Assembly (NCBI RefSeq): GCF_003002825.1
Contig: NZ_PVTE01000001.1
Coordinates: 310,001-374,000 of the forward strand
Direction: 5' to 3'
DNA from: Spirosoma oryzae
GTDB lineage: Bacteria > Bacteroidota > Bacteroidia > Cytophagales > Spirosomataceae
Length of the DNA stretch: 64,000 bases
Under the pieces are notes generated by a model. It saw only the letters and a list, made by a program, of their open reading frames with translations. It searched no databases and was not told the origin of the DNA. A program made the position numbers and the translations under genes. Of this stretch, positions 33,859 through 42,072 are shown piece after piece. Each line of letters begins with the position of its first letter. Positions within the stretch are counted from its first letter, which is position 1.

Positions 33859-34470
33859 TTATTTTACGTCGACCGTCAGCATGGGGCGGTCTTCCAGGAA
33901 GCACGTCAGCGTATCGCCGATCTGTACGGGGCCAACGCCCTTGGGCGTACCGGTGAACAGGATATCGCCCTGTTGCAGCAGGAAATAACGCGACACGAAC
34001 GAAATCAGGTAATCGATCTTGAACAGCATCAGGCTCGTGTTGCCCTGCTGCCGCGTCTGGCCGTTGACGTCGAGCCGGAAGTTGAGATTTTGCAGGTCCG
34101 GGAACTCTGTCTTGGGAACGAAATTCGAAATGGGGGCCGAGCCGTTGAATGCTTTGGCCAGTTCCCACGGCAGTCCCTTCGCTTTTAATTTGCTCTGTAC
34201 GTCGCGCGCCGTGAAGTCGATGCCCACACCAATTTCGTCGTAGTATTTGTGCGCGAACTTCTGGTCGATGTTTTTGCCGACGCGGCTGATTTTAACCAGC
34301 ACTTCTACCTCGTGGTGTACGTCCCTGGAAAAGTCGGGGTAGAAGAACGGTTCATGACGCAGCGGGAGGGCCGTTTCGGGCTTCAGGAAGATGACCGGAT
34401 CGTCGGGCTGTTCGTTGTTGAGTTCGTGGATGTGGTCGACGTAGTTGCGGCCAACGCAGATTAGTTTCAT
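33859..34470 (-). CDS. Fumarylacetoacetate hydrolase-family protein
   Basis: A 203-residue single-domain member of the FAH superfamily, which hydrolyses or hydrates acylpyruvates and oxaloacetate-like compounds with a divalent metal. The metal-binding Glu pair is in SRDVHHEVEVLV (Glu54, Glu56) and the Asp in YDEIGVGIDFTARDVQ (Asp85); KAFNGSAPISNFVP and DILFTGTPKGVGPVQIGD are typical. The most likely activities are oxaloacetate tautomerase/decarboxylase or acylpyruvase (FAHD1-like), but the substrate is not deducible. A -7 box TAGATTTG lies on the minus strand at 34574-34581. Confidence 0.88.
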   Translation of the reverse strand: MKLICVGRNYVDHIHELNNEQPDDPVIFLKPETALPLRHEPFFYPDFSRDVHHEVEVLVKISRVGKNIDQKFAHKYYDEIGVGIDFTARDVQSKLKAKGLPWELAKAFNGSAPISNFVPKTEFPDLQNLNFRLDVNGQTRQQGNTSLMLFKIDYLISFVSRYFLLQQGDILFTGTPKGVGPVQIGDTLTCFLEDRPMLTVDVK

Positions 34471-34573
34471 AGGAGTACCACGGGGTATGGCCCTGGTCAG
34501 AAGCGGGCGAAGGAAAATAAAGCAGGCGGTGACGTAACCTGCACCGGCTCGTATTAAACAAACGGGATACGCG

Positions 34574-34581
34574 CAAATCTA
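34574..34581 (-). promoter_or_regulatory. -7 promoter element before the FAH-family gene
   Basis: The minus strand reads TAGATTTG, an exact TAnnTTTG match, 103 bp upstream of the ATG at 34470. No clear -33 TTG was found at standard spacing. Confidence 0.4.
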
Positions 34582-34702
34582 AGCAGTAAAGCGCCCCTGA
34601 CCACGCCGATGGGTAAAAAATCAAACAAACCCGCCGACGTAACAGTCATAGTGAGTGTTCGGATTTTTGCCATTTACACACAAAAGAAAAACAAAGTACC
34701 CA

Positions 34703-35527
34703 ATGAAAAAGATGATGATCGCGCTGTTCGGCCTTGCCCTCGCCATAACAGCTTGTGAGCGCGTACCGCTAACGGGGCGCCGGCAACTAATTCTCGTGCC
34801 GAACAACGACATGCTCAGCATGAGTTTTATGCAGTACAAACAGTTTCTCGATACCAGTAAAGTCGTCAGCAGTAATTCCGGCGACGCTGAAATGGTTAGT
34901 CGGGTCGGGAATCGTATCCGGCAGGCGGTCGAAACGTACATGAACAGCAACGGCCTGAGCAAGCGGCTGGAAGGCTTCAAGTGGGAGTATCACCTGGTGC
35001 AGAGTCCGCAGGTAAACGCCTGGTGTATGCCCGGTGGCAAGATCGTGGTGTACTCCGGTATTCTGCCGTATACGCAGAATGAAGCCGGGCTGGCAACGGT
35101 ACTGGGCCACGAGGTGTCGCACGCGGTGGCCGAGCATGGTAACGAACGGATGAGCGAAGGCCTGGTAGCCAATGGGCTGCTACAGGCCGGGCAGGTTGCT
35201 ACCGGTATCGCTACTTCGGCCCGCAGCCCGCAGACGCAGGCTATTTTCCAGCAGGCATTTGGCGTCGTTGGCCCACTGGCCTATCAGTACGGTGTTGGGT
35301 TGCCGCACAGCCGTCGCCAGGAGTCGGAAGCCGATCACCTGGGTTTGATCTTTATGGCGATGGCCGGGTATGATCCCAACCAGGCCATTGCCTTCTGGAC
35401 CCGTATGGCGCAGGCGGGTGGCGGCAAAGCACCGGCTGAATTCCTGTCGGATCACCCCTCCGATGCCCGTCGTATCGCCGATCTGAAAAGCCTGTTGCCG
35501 GAAGCGATGAAGTATTATAAACGGTAG
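34703..35527 (+). CDS. M48-family metalloprotease, lipoprotein
   Basis: A 274-residue zinc protease starting at ATG 34703 (MKKMMIALFGLALAITAC, lipidated Cys18); a longer frame from 34655 lacks support. The zinc motif HEVSH is at 136-140 in ATVLGHEVSHAVAEHGNERM, and the third ligand Glu is in QESEADHLG. The protein resembles LoiP/YggG-type periplasmic proteases that degrade misfolded envelope proteins. GATTTTTG at 34662-34669 is one mismatch from the -7 consensus. Confidence 0.92.
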   Translation: MKKMMIALFGLALAITACERVPLTGRRQLILVPNNDMLSMSFMQYKQFLDTSKVVSSNSGDAEMVSRVGNRIRQAVETYMNSNGLSKRLEGFKWEYHLVQSPQVNAWCMPGGKIVVYSGILPYTQNEAGLATVLGHEVSHAVAEHGNERMSEGLVANGLLQAGQVATGIATSARSPQTQAIFQQAFGVVGPLAYQYGVGLPHSRRQESEADHLGLIFMAMAGYDPNQAIAFWTRMAQAGGGKAPAEFLSDHPSDARRIADLKSLLPEAMKYYKR

Positions 35528-35528
35528 G

Positions 35529-35729
35529 TTAGTTTTCGGTATACAGTTTACGGTTTTCGGTAGTTCTCATGGGTAGGGGCTCTGTACTGAAGACAGCAAA
35601 TAATCAACAGCATATAAATAAATGAAGCCGCTCCTCGCATCAGAAGGGCGGCTTCGTTGTGTTTGCCGTAAATCGATCTGTTGGACCCACATACACAGTG
35701 ACCCGAAAACCGTATACCGTAAATCGGGT
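35529..35729. repeat. Inverted acggttttcggttt-word repeat (family B, copy 5) around a hairpin
   Basis: Left arm 35529-35563 (agttttcggtatacagttta...) and right arm 35701-35729 (acccgaaaaccgtataccg...). Between them is a terminator-like hairpin, GAAGCCGC/GCGGCTTC at about 35624-35654. The whole lies between the convergent M48 and LLM genes. Confidence 0.8.
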
Positions 35730-35732
35730 AAC

Positions 35733-36734
35733 TTAAACCACCACTCCGGCCAGTTCTTCCCGGACCTGGGCGACCAGTTCGATGGAACGAAGGCGGGCCG
35801 ACTGATCGAAGACAGGCGCGGTCATAATCAGTTCGTCGGCACCGGTCTGGTCGATGATGCGGGACAGCCCCTGCCGGACAGTGTCGGGCGACCCAACGAC
35901 CGAATACCGCAGCATCTGTTCCATACCCGCCAGTTCGTCGGGCGATGCCAGCCGGTTGATGTCGTCGACGGGCGGGGCCATCTGCGAGGCTTTGCCACGT
36001 CGGATGTTCAGAAACTGCTGCTGCACCGACGTGAACAACCGCCGGGCTTCCGCGTCGGTATCGGCAGCGACGGCGTTCAGCGCCACCATCATGTACGGCT
36101 CTGACAGCGTTGCCGACGGGCGAAACTGCGAGCGGTAGGTTTGGATGGCCTGTAGCAGATGCGTTGGCGCAAAGTGCGAGGCAAAGGCGTAGGGGAGACC
36201 CAAATAAGCGGCCAGTTGAGCCCCGAACAGACTCGACCCCAGTATCCAGATCGGCACGTTCAGCCCTTCGCCCGGCACGGCCCGTACGCGTTGCCCGTCT
36301 TCCGCATCGCCAAAGTACCGTTGCAACTCAAGCACGTCCTGCGGAAAGCTGTCGGCCTGCGTGTTGCTGCGCCGAAGCGCCTGGGCGGTATACCCGTCAG
36401 AACCCGGTGCGCGGCCCAGTCCCAGATCGATCCGGCCGGGATAAAGTGATTCCAGCGTGCCGAACTGCTCGGCAATAACCAGGGGAGCATGATTGGGCAG
36501 CATAATACCCCCCGACCCAACGCGTATCGTTTTCGTACCTGCCGCCACGTACCCGATCACGACGGAGGTAGCGGCACTGGCTACGCCGGGCATATTGTGG
36601 TGTTCGGCCAGCCAGTATCTATTGTACCCCAGTGCTTCGGCCCGCTGCGCCAGCGCCAGTGTGCTGCGGAACGAATCTGCTGGCGTACTGCCGGCAACGA
36701 CGGGCGATAAATCAAGAATTGAAAAAGGAATCAT
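35733..36734 (-). CDS. LLM-class flavin-dependent oxidoreductase
   Basis: A 333-residue luciferase-like monooxygenase, a TIM barrel using FMNH2 or F420-type flavin. Motifs are [72 protein letters not shown] and [14 protein letters not shown]. This is the subfamily often called MsnO8-like or alkanal monooxygenase-like; the substrate is unknown. It stands alone between two family B repeats. Confidence 0.9.
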   Translation of the reverse strand: MIPFSILDLSPVVAGSTPADSFRSTLALAQRAEALGYNRYWLAEHHNMPGVASAATSVVIGYVAAGTKTIRVGSGGIMLPNHAPLVIAEQFGTLESLYPGRIDLGLGRAPGSDGYTAQALRRSNTQADSFPQDVLELQRYFGDAEDGQRVRAVPGEGLNVPIWILGSSLFGAQLAAYLGLPYAFASHFAPTHLLQAIQTYRSQFRPSATLSEPYMMVALNAVAADTDAEARRLFTSVQQQFLNIRRGKASQMAPPVDDINRLASPDELAGMEQMLRYSVVGSPDTVRQGLSRIIDQTGADELIMTAPVFDQSARLRSIELVAQVREELAGVVV

Positions 36735-36810
36735 AACCGAGTGAAAGAGCGACAGCCTAGCGACTGTCTGTTTGGATGAAAACGGTGGGGGCGCGGGAAA
36801 AGGTTCTTGC

Positions 36811-36933
36811 TACGGTATTCGGTTTACAGTTTCTGGCGAGGTAGCCAGTTGCGTAATGGCTGCTATCGGTTACCCTTCGTTGAGTAATTTCTCGTGCCGC
36901 TCACCGTAAACCATATACCGTGAATTGAATACC
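36811..36933. repeat. Inverted acggtattcggttt-word repeat (family B, copy 6)
   Basis: Left arm 36811-36832 (tacggtattcggtttacagt...) and right arm 36902-36933 (caccgtaaaccatataccgtg...). It occupies the divergent spacer between the LLM gene and the TonB receptor, just upstream of the palindromic operator at 36977-36993. Confidence 0.8.
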
Positions 36934-36976
36934 TTTTGCCCCGCTCTGCAACCAAACCCGAACTTTTTCGTTAATA

Positions 36977-36993
36977 TTGCAACATCGTTGCAA
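36977..36993. promoter_or_regulatory. Perfect palindromic operator upstream of the TonB receptor gene
   Basis: TTGCAAC-ATC-GTTGCAA is a perfect 7-bp inverted repeat with a 3-base centre, 29 bp before the preferred receptor start at 37023. It overlaps a -7-like TAATATTG (36972-36979). Size and symmetry fit a dimeric metalloregulator of the Fur/Zur/NikR type; the regulator's identity is inference. Binding here would block the promoter. Confidence 0.7.
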
Positions 36994-37022
36994 ATGTGGC
37001 CAAGCAAGCTGCACTAGCGTTC

Positions 37023-39431
37023 ATGCCCATTCATCGTTTCGCATACACACTTCTTTTCGTTACTGTCAGCCTGTTGCCGCTGACGGTGCTGGGACAGGCG
37101 ACCTGTACGGGTGCGCTGACCGGCCGGATTACGGGGCAGGACAACGGGCAACCGTTGCCCGGCGCATCGGTGTACGTGCGGGAGCGGCAAACCGGAGCCA
37201 TTACCGATACCGTCGGCGTATTTCGTATCAGCCCGCTTTGTCCCGGTACCTACACGCTCACCATCGAATACATCGGCTATAAAACCCTGACCATACCGGC
37301 GACGGTTGGTGCCGATTCACTAACGACGCTGGCCACCATCCGGCTAGTGCCCGACAACCACACCTTGCAGGAAGTGGTCGTGACCGAACACCGGTCGGAA
37401 GCCCAGAAATTATTGCAGGTGCAGGCGGGCTTGAGTGGTAACGCGCTCAATGCCACGCGGGGACAGTCACTGGGGGAAAGCCTCAAAACCCTGCCCGGCC
37501 TGTATTCGATTCAGACGGGACCGTCGATCTCGAAACCAGTTATTCATGGCCTGTACAGCAACCGGATCATTACGCTGAATAATGGCGTGCGGCAGGAAGA
37601 TCAGCAGTGGGGTACTGAGCATGCCCCCCAGATCGATCCGTTTCTGGCGACGCGCATCACCGTCATTAAGGGAGCTGCCGGTATCCGGTACGGGTCCGAT
37701 GCCATCGGGGGCGTCATTCTGATCGAGCCGGCCGCCATGCCTACTGCCATCGGGCTGGGTGGTGAACTGAATCTGGTCGGCGCGACGAACGGGCGACAGC
37801 AGACAGCCTCGGGGTTGATCGAGCAGGCGCTGGGTGGCCCACTAAAAGGGTTAAGCTGGCGGGTGCAGGGAACGCTTAAAAAGGTTGGCTATGCCCGAAC
37901 GCCCGACTACTTTCTGGAGAACAGCAGTTACCGGGAGACAAACTATTCGGCGGGGTTGAACTACACCCGACAGAACGTCGGTGTCGATCTGTTCTACAGC
38001 CAGTTTGCCACGCGAATTGGCTTGTTCAGAGGAGCGCAGGTCGGTAGCCTTTCCGATTTTTACGCGGCCATCGCCCGTACCGAACCATTGCGTCAGCCGG
38101 GTTTTTCGTACGCACTCGATCGGCCGTATCAGGACGTGCAGCACGATTTGTTTCGGCTGCGGGCCTTCGTTCGCTCCGACCGCTGGGGTACGCTGACGGC
38201 GACTGTCGCGCGGCAGCAGAACGTTCGGCAGGAGTACGATTTGCTGTCGTTTAGCCGCTCAACCGATCCGGAACTGTACCTGAAACTGGTGACGCACACG
38301 GCCGATCTGGTGTGGGAACACGCGCCGGTGCCGACGAAAAACGGCGGGCGCTGGACGGGTAGTGCGGGCTTCAGCGGCATCACGCAGGGAAACGTCCGGC
38401 GGTTTCTGTTCCTGATTCCGAATTTTCGCAACTACGGAGCCGGGCTGTTTGCCATCGAACGCTATGCCCGTGGGCGCTGGACGGTGGAGGGTGGCCTGCG
38501 CTACGACTACCGCTGGCTGCGCGCCTATTTCCGGGATGAGGTCACGGACCGCGTCACCAACCAAACCCGCGACTGGCAGAACGTGATGGGCTCGCTGGGC
38601 GCAACGGTTCAACTGACGCCCGAGCTGGCCCTGACGGGGACCTTCAGTACGGCCTGGCGGGCACCGAACGTCAGCGATCTATATTCCGACGGGCTGCATC
38701 AGAGCGCGGTAGCCTACGAGCGCGGCAATCCAAATCTGAATCCGGAATACGCGTACAACACCAACCTGAACGTCGAATACAACCGAAACCGGCTGCGGGT
38801 CGACCTGGGGCTGTACAACAACCGGATCAACAACTACATCTACCTTAAACCAGACTCCGTCCCGATTGTGCGGCAGCGGGGGGCATTTCCGGCGTACACC
38901 TACAACCAGGTGCTGGCCACGTTTCGCGGTGTCGACGCGACGATTCAGTACAAACTGCTGCCCCGGCTGACGCTTGTTTCCAAGACCTCGCTGCTGTTTG
39001 CGTACGACCATACCAACAACGACTACCTGGTCTATATTCCGCCCAACCGAACCGACAACGGCCTGCGCTACGACTTCATCGGTACCGACGGTAGCGCGTC
39101 GCGCCGGGTGTCGGGGTTGTATGTCAGTGCCAATGTGCTGTATGTAGCCCGGCAGAACCGGGCCCCGGCAGTGAGTGAGCGGCAGGAAAATGGGCAGCTC
39201 ATTTTCACGGGTGATTTTGCGCCCCCGCCCCCCGCCTACACGTTGGTCGGTGCCGAAGCGGGCATGCGCTGGCAGGTGGCCGGGCATCCACTGAGTATCA
39301 TTCTGACGGGCTCGAACCTGTTGAACCGAGCGTACCGCGATTACCTCGACCGGTTCCGCTACTTCGCCGACGAGCCCGGTCGCAACATCATGCTGAAGCT
39401 GCGGATGCCCCTGGGCCAGCGGAAAAGCTGA
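37023..39431 (+). CDS. TonB-dependent outer-membrane receptor (probable metal or chelate uptake)
   Basis: An 802-residue receptor from the ATG at 37023 with signal peptide YTLLFVTVSLLPLTVLGQ; a GTG at 36996 lies within the operator region and is rejected. An N-terminal carboxypeptidase-regulatory-like domain (LTGRITGQDNGQPLPGASVYV, YTLTIEYIGYKTL, about 30-115) is followed by the plug (VVVTEHRSEAQKLL through IKGAAGIRYGSDAIGGVILIE) and a 22-strand barrel ending in NIMLKLRMPLGQ. The gene is followed by a lipoprotein whose type commonly accompanies receptors of this kind in Bacteroidetes. The perfect palindrome at its promoter suggests metal-responsive control, possibly zinc. Confidence 0.92.
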   Translation: MPIHRFAYTLLFVTVSLLPLTVLGQATCTGALTGRITGQDNGQPLPGASVYVRERQTGAITDTVGVFRISPLCPGTYTLTIEYIGYKTLTIPATVGADSLTTLATIRLVPDNHTLQEVVVTEHRSEAQKLLQVQAGLSGNALNATRGQSLGESLKTLPGLYSIQTGPSISKPVIHGLYSNRIITLNNGVRQEDQQWGTEHAPQIDPFLATRITVIKGAAGIRYGSDAIGGVILIEPAAMPTAIGLGGELNLVGATNGRQQTASGLIEQALGGPLKGLSWRVQGTLKKVGYARTPDYFLENSSYRETNYSAGLNYTRQNVGVDLFYSQFATRIGLFRGAQVGSLSDFYAAIARTEPLRQPGFSYALDRPYQDVQHDLFRLRAFVRSDRWGTLTATVARQQNVRQEYDLLSFSRSTDPELYLKLVTHTADLVWEHAPVPTKNGGRWTGSAGFSGITQGNVRRFLFLIPNFRNYGAGLFAIERYARGRWTVEGGLRYDYRWLRAYFRDEVTDRVTNQTRDWQNVMGSLGATVQLTPELALTGTFSTAWRAPNVSDLYSDGLHQSAVAYERGNPNLNPEYAYNTNLNVEYNRNRLRVDLGLYNNRINNYIYLKPDSVPIVRQRGAFPAYTYNQVLATFRGVDATIQYKLLPRLTLVSKTSLLFAYDHTNNDYLVYIPPNRTDNGLRYDFIGTDGSASRRVSGLYVSANVLYVARQNRAPAVSERQENGQLIFTGDFAPPPPAYTLVGAEAGMRWQVAGHPLSIILTGSNLLNRAYRDYLDRFRYFADEPGRNIMLKLRMPLGQRKS

Positions 39432-39433
39432 TT

Positions 39434-39556
39434 TTATAGACGAAAGAGAAAAGACATGAGAAGAAAGACGTCAGTCGCTGGCCTAATCCGTCCTTTTTCT
39501 TTCCTCTCATGTCTTTCCTCTTTCCTCTTTCCTCTTTCTTCTTACATCTTTTTTCT
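39434..39556. repeat. Inverted purine/pyrimidine word repeat (gaaagagaaaagac type)
   Basis: The left arm at about 39440-39470 is purine-rich (cgaaagagaaaagacatgag), and the right part 39493-39556 is a run of tttcctctttcctc words containing the complement (ctcatgtctttcctctttc). It lies between receptor and lipoprotein genes. Related runs occur at 3026-3062 and 4741-4776. Confidence 0.7.
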
Positions 39557-39572
39557 TCTAACAAACAAGTCT

Positions 39573-40148
39573 ATGCAACCCGTACAAAAATCCTCGCTAT
39601 TGTTTTTGCTGGCCGTTGGCCTACTGGCTGGTGCCTGTAAGAAAGATGAACAGAACGTCGATCCGACTGACGACAATGAAGCCATCACCACGGCCACGCT
39701 TTCCCTGACGAATACGGCGTCGGCAACGGACGTCGTGACGGGAACGATCGAAAACCTGAACACCTCGGCTACCTTCACCAACGCAACGCTGAATCTGAAA
39801 GCGAACACGACTTACAACGGGTCGATCACGCTGCTCGACAAAACCAAAACGCCAACGGTCGACGCGACGGAAGAAATTCGGGAAAAGACCAATGAGCACC
39901 TGTTTGTGTATATGTACATGCCCACCGGAACCACGACATCGACTATGTCGGTAACGCTCACCGACCGCGATACCAATCCAGCGCCGGGGCCGTATCCGGT
40001 TGGGCTGACCACCCGGATGCAGACAGGGGCGACCGCCGGTTCAGGGTCAATGCATGTCGTGTTGCGCCACCAGCCAAACAGCAAAGATGGTACGGCTACG
40101 CCCGGTTCGTCTGATCTGGACACCTCGTTTCCTGTCGTGATTAAGTAA
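39573..40148 (+). CDS. Lipoprotein associated with TonB receptor
   Basis: A 191-residue lipoprotein from the ATG at 39573 (LLFLLAVGLLAGACKKDEQ; lipid Cys near 22). The frame is open to 39456, but those codons belong to the spacer repeat. The mature protein is Thr/Asn-rich and beta-stranded, with NEHLFVYMYMP and HVVLRHQPNSKDG. The RHQPNSK-type motif recurs in Bacteroidetes lipoproteins encoded next to TonB receptors. The His residues could bind metal. It is likely co-transcribed with the receptor under the palindromic operator and located in the outer membrane or periplasm; biochemical function is unknown. Confidence 0.8.
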   Translation: MQPVQKSSLLFLLAVGLLAGACKKDEQNVDPTDDNEAITTATLSLTNTASATDVVTGTIENLNTSATFTNATLNLKANTTYNGSITLLDKTKTPTVDATEEIREKTNEHLFVYMYMPTGTTTSTMSVTLTDRDTNPAPGPYPVGLTTRMQTGATAGSGSMHVVLRHQPNSKDGTATPGSSDLDTSFPVVIK

Positions 40149-40170
40149 GGTTGACAGCATATTGTCAACG

Positions 40171-40219
40171 CGACGAGCCCCATTCCTCGCCAGTGAGGAA
40201 TGGGGCTCGTCGTATTTTT
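40171..40219. terminator. Terminator after the receptor-lipoprotein operon
   Basis: A perfect 18-bp stem (40171-40188 and 40195-40212) with arms CGACGAGCCCCATTCCTC and its complement, followed by TATTTTT. It is a strong rho-independent terminator for the plus strand. Convergent with the hydrolase gene. Confidence 0.9.
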
Positions 40220-40252
40220 CTGTCGGTCTGCCGACAGGAAAGAGCGTGGCAG

Positions 40253-41155
40253 TTAAGCCGGTCGGGAGGACTGGTCAGTTACGGGTTGATCGGCCAGGAA
40301 GCGCAGCAGGTATTGGGTGAGCTGGCCGGGTGCTTCGCGGCTGGGAAAATGCCCGACGCCCGGCAGTATCACCCGCGTGAACGGCCCCGTAAACTTCTCG
40401 TGCACCGATTCGCTGACCCAGGGCGGATTTACCCCGTCGACTGCGCCCTGCACGTACAGGGCGGGTAGCGATAACGTCTGGGTGGCCTTCACCTGATCGT
40501 CGAGCGGGCGGCTACGCGGGTCCGGCTCGGCTTCATCCCAGCGCGCCTGGTAAGAATGCAGCGTAACGGGTACAAAATCCGGGTTTCGCCAGCTTAGCGA
40601 CGCTTTGTCGAACGTAGCCTGCTCGTACCAGCCCTTCGGCGACCAGTTGTCCCACATGATTTTGGCGAAACCAATCGGGTCGGCCTTCACGGCTTCCTGC
40701 CCGCGTTTAGTGGCCTGAAACCAGTGGTACCACTGCAACTGCGCGTGTTGAAAGGGTGGCGTCTTAAGCCCACCCAACCGGGGTGGGGTCGACAGTTGCG
40801 CCAGGCGGCTGATGCGGCCAACAGCAAGGGCTTCGCCGATGTTTGAGCCCCAGTCGTGACCGATTACGCTGAGTGTATCGATACCCAGCGCGTCGAGAAA
40901 GTCGCGCATGTCCAGCGCCAGCATGGCGGCATTGCCGGTCCGGGGCGTATCCGGCTGGCGAAAGGTCGTGGGGCTGAATCCGCGCAGCCAGGGTGCTAGC
41001 ACCCGGTACCCGGCATCGGCCAGCGGCTGTAGCACCCCATCCCAGGTCGTTGCGTCGTCGGGCCAGCCGTGAAGCAGTAATACGACCGGCCCATCGGCAG
41101 GGCCGCGTTCCCGATAGGCAACGGATAACAGTTCGGTGTCAACTTGTTTATACAT
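40253..41155 (-). CDS. Alpha/beta hydrolase with Asp nucleophile (epoxide hydrolase/dehalogenase-like)
   Basis: A 300-residue alpha/beta hydrolase. The oxyanion-hole motif is LLLHGWPDD, the nucleophile elbow is VIGHDWGS with Asp101, and the catalytic His is in LPGVGHFPSREAP. An Asp nucleophile in a HDWGS elbow is characteristic of soluble epoxide hydrolases and haloalkane dehalogenases rather than esterases. The cap region contains the Trp/Tyr-rich YHWFQATKRG. Cytoplasmic (no signal peptide). Substrate unknown; epoxide hydrolase is the best guess. Confidence 0.85.
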   Translation of the reverse strand: MYKQVDTELLSVAYRERGPADGPVVLLLHGWPDDATTWDGVLQPLADAGYRVLAPWLRGFSPTTFRQPDTPRTGNAAMLALDMRDFLDALGIDTLSVIGHDWGSNIGEALAVGRISRLAQLSTPPRLGGLKTPPFQHAQLQWYHWFQATKRGQEAVKADPIGFAKIMWDNWSPKGWYEQATFDKASLSWRNPDFVPVTLHSYQARWDEAEPDPRSRPLDDQVKATQTLSLPALYVQGAVDGVNPPWVSESVHEKFTGPFTRVILPGVGHFPSREAPGQLTQYLLRFLADQPVTDQSSRPA

Positions 41156-41345
41156 CAGCAGGTCAGTCCGTTGAGAAAAAACCAGGTTACAGCCGGTTTA
41201 CCGGCTGTCGTATTACTGGTTGATTTCATGATTCGTGGGTGAAACGCCACGTGATACATGTCGACGTAACTTGTCGAGTAAGTATATGGTTAGCGAAGCC
41301 GGACCATTATTTTCGGATTGGCTGGTACGTAAGCAGGTACACCAA

Positions 41346-41378
41346 AAAGCGGGTACGACGCTTGTCCGTACCCGCTTT
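41346..41378 (-). terminator. Terminator of the small minus-strand gene
   Basis: Stem AAAGCGGGTAC (41346-41356) and GTACCCGCTTT (41368-41378). On the minus strand the hairpin ends in a T run, 20 bp after the stop at 41398. Confidence 0.75.
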
Positions 41379-41397
41379 ATTTCCCGTTTGCGGTACC

Positions 41398-41631
41398 CTA
41401 GCTAAGCTGGGTCAGGTGATGTTTGAGCAGCTGTTTACGCACCTTGTCGGCGGCTGCCAGATCCGTCAGCGTGATGTTGGCTTTCTGGCGGAGGGTAGGT
41501 GAGGCTGACAGAATTTCGGTGGCCATCTGAATCAGTAGGGCCGCTGTGGCCTGTCCGTCGGCCCGGCGACGGGTCGACCGGCGGGTTGATTTTTGGGTAG
41601 CATTTTCAGGGCTGACAGACGTTGCGTTCAT
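41398..41631 (-). CDS. Small basic hypothetical protein
   Basis: A 77-residue protein with a Thr/Ser/Arg-rich N-terminus (TQKSTRRSTRRRADGQ) and a helical C-terminal half (AALLIQMATEILSASPTLRQKANITL...DKVRKQLLKHHLTQL). It is followed by a proper terminator, which supports its being expressed. The Arg-rich segment could bind nucleic acid. Family unknown. The upstream region is very AT-rich with gttgttgtt repeats. Confidence 0.55.
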   Translation of the reverse strand: MNATSVSPENATQKSTRRSTRRRADGQATAALLIQMATEILSASPTLRQKANITLTDLAAADKVRKQLLKHHLTQLS

Positions 41632-41781
41632 CGTTTGTTGTTGTTAACTGCTGTTGTTGTATATAAATAACAAAGAAAAAGCCGTTTTCAGCACGGAAAA
41701 GCCCCTTTTCTTTGTAAAAAGTGTACATTTTTTGAGTTCATTAACACTGTTAATTTAAACGCTGATAACAACTGCTGGGGG
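41632..41781. other. AT-rich promoter region of the small basic gene
   Basis: Part of a stretch without genes (41632-42072). It is AT-rich, with tandem gttgtt words (about 41640-41662) and taacaaagaaaaa/tttctttgtaaaa mirror segments around 41666-41720. Possible promoter for the minus-strand gene; no exact -7 box was found. Confidence 0.4.
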
Positions 41782-42016
41782 GGAGGGTTGTTAAGTTCTT
41801 ACCCTTGCCCCCCAGCCCCCTGAAGGGGGAGCCGTTCATCCGCAAAATGCTCCCCCTTTAGGCAGGACTGTTAAGTTCTAGTCCGTCTACCCCCCAGCCC
41901 CCTAAAGGGGGAGCGTTCCACGAAGAAACTACTCCCCCTTTAGGGGGCTGGGGGGTAGACGGGCCGAAGAAAATTTGGCCACAATCAGCATCAAATTGAG
42001 AACTTAACAGCCCCCG
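41782..42016. mobile_element. Second copy of the MITE-like palindromic element (decayed, nested)
   Basis: Starts GGAGGGTTGTTAAGTTCT, a variant of the 18-bp end seen at 21689, and is interrupted at 41872 by a second element beginning GCAGGACTGTTAAGTTCT that ends GAACTTAACAGCCCCCG near 42016. Both contain the CCCCCAGCCCCCTAAAGG hairpin; the inner copy also has the AAATTTGGCC segment. The insertion point is again a CCTTTAG within the host hairpin. The outer right half is missing and no flanking duplication is visible, so the copy is older or recombined. Confidence 0.8.
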
Positions 42017-42072
42017 TTTTGCCGTAGATTAACCTGATCGGGAACCCATTGACCATGGCGGGTGTCGTATCG

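Noticed and set aside
11079..36933. Recurring acggtattcggttt words considered as a CRISPR array
   Set aside because: Copies are dispersed over 26 kb as inverted arms, vary in sequence and have no regular spacers or cas genes.
36996..37022. GTG start for the TonB receptor
   Set aside because: Only 3 bp from the operator and before the signal peptide; the ATG at 37023 fits better.
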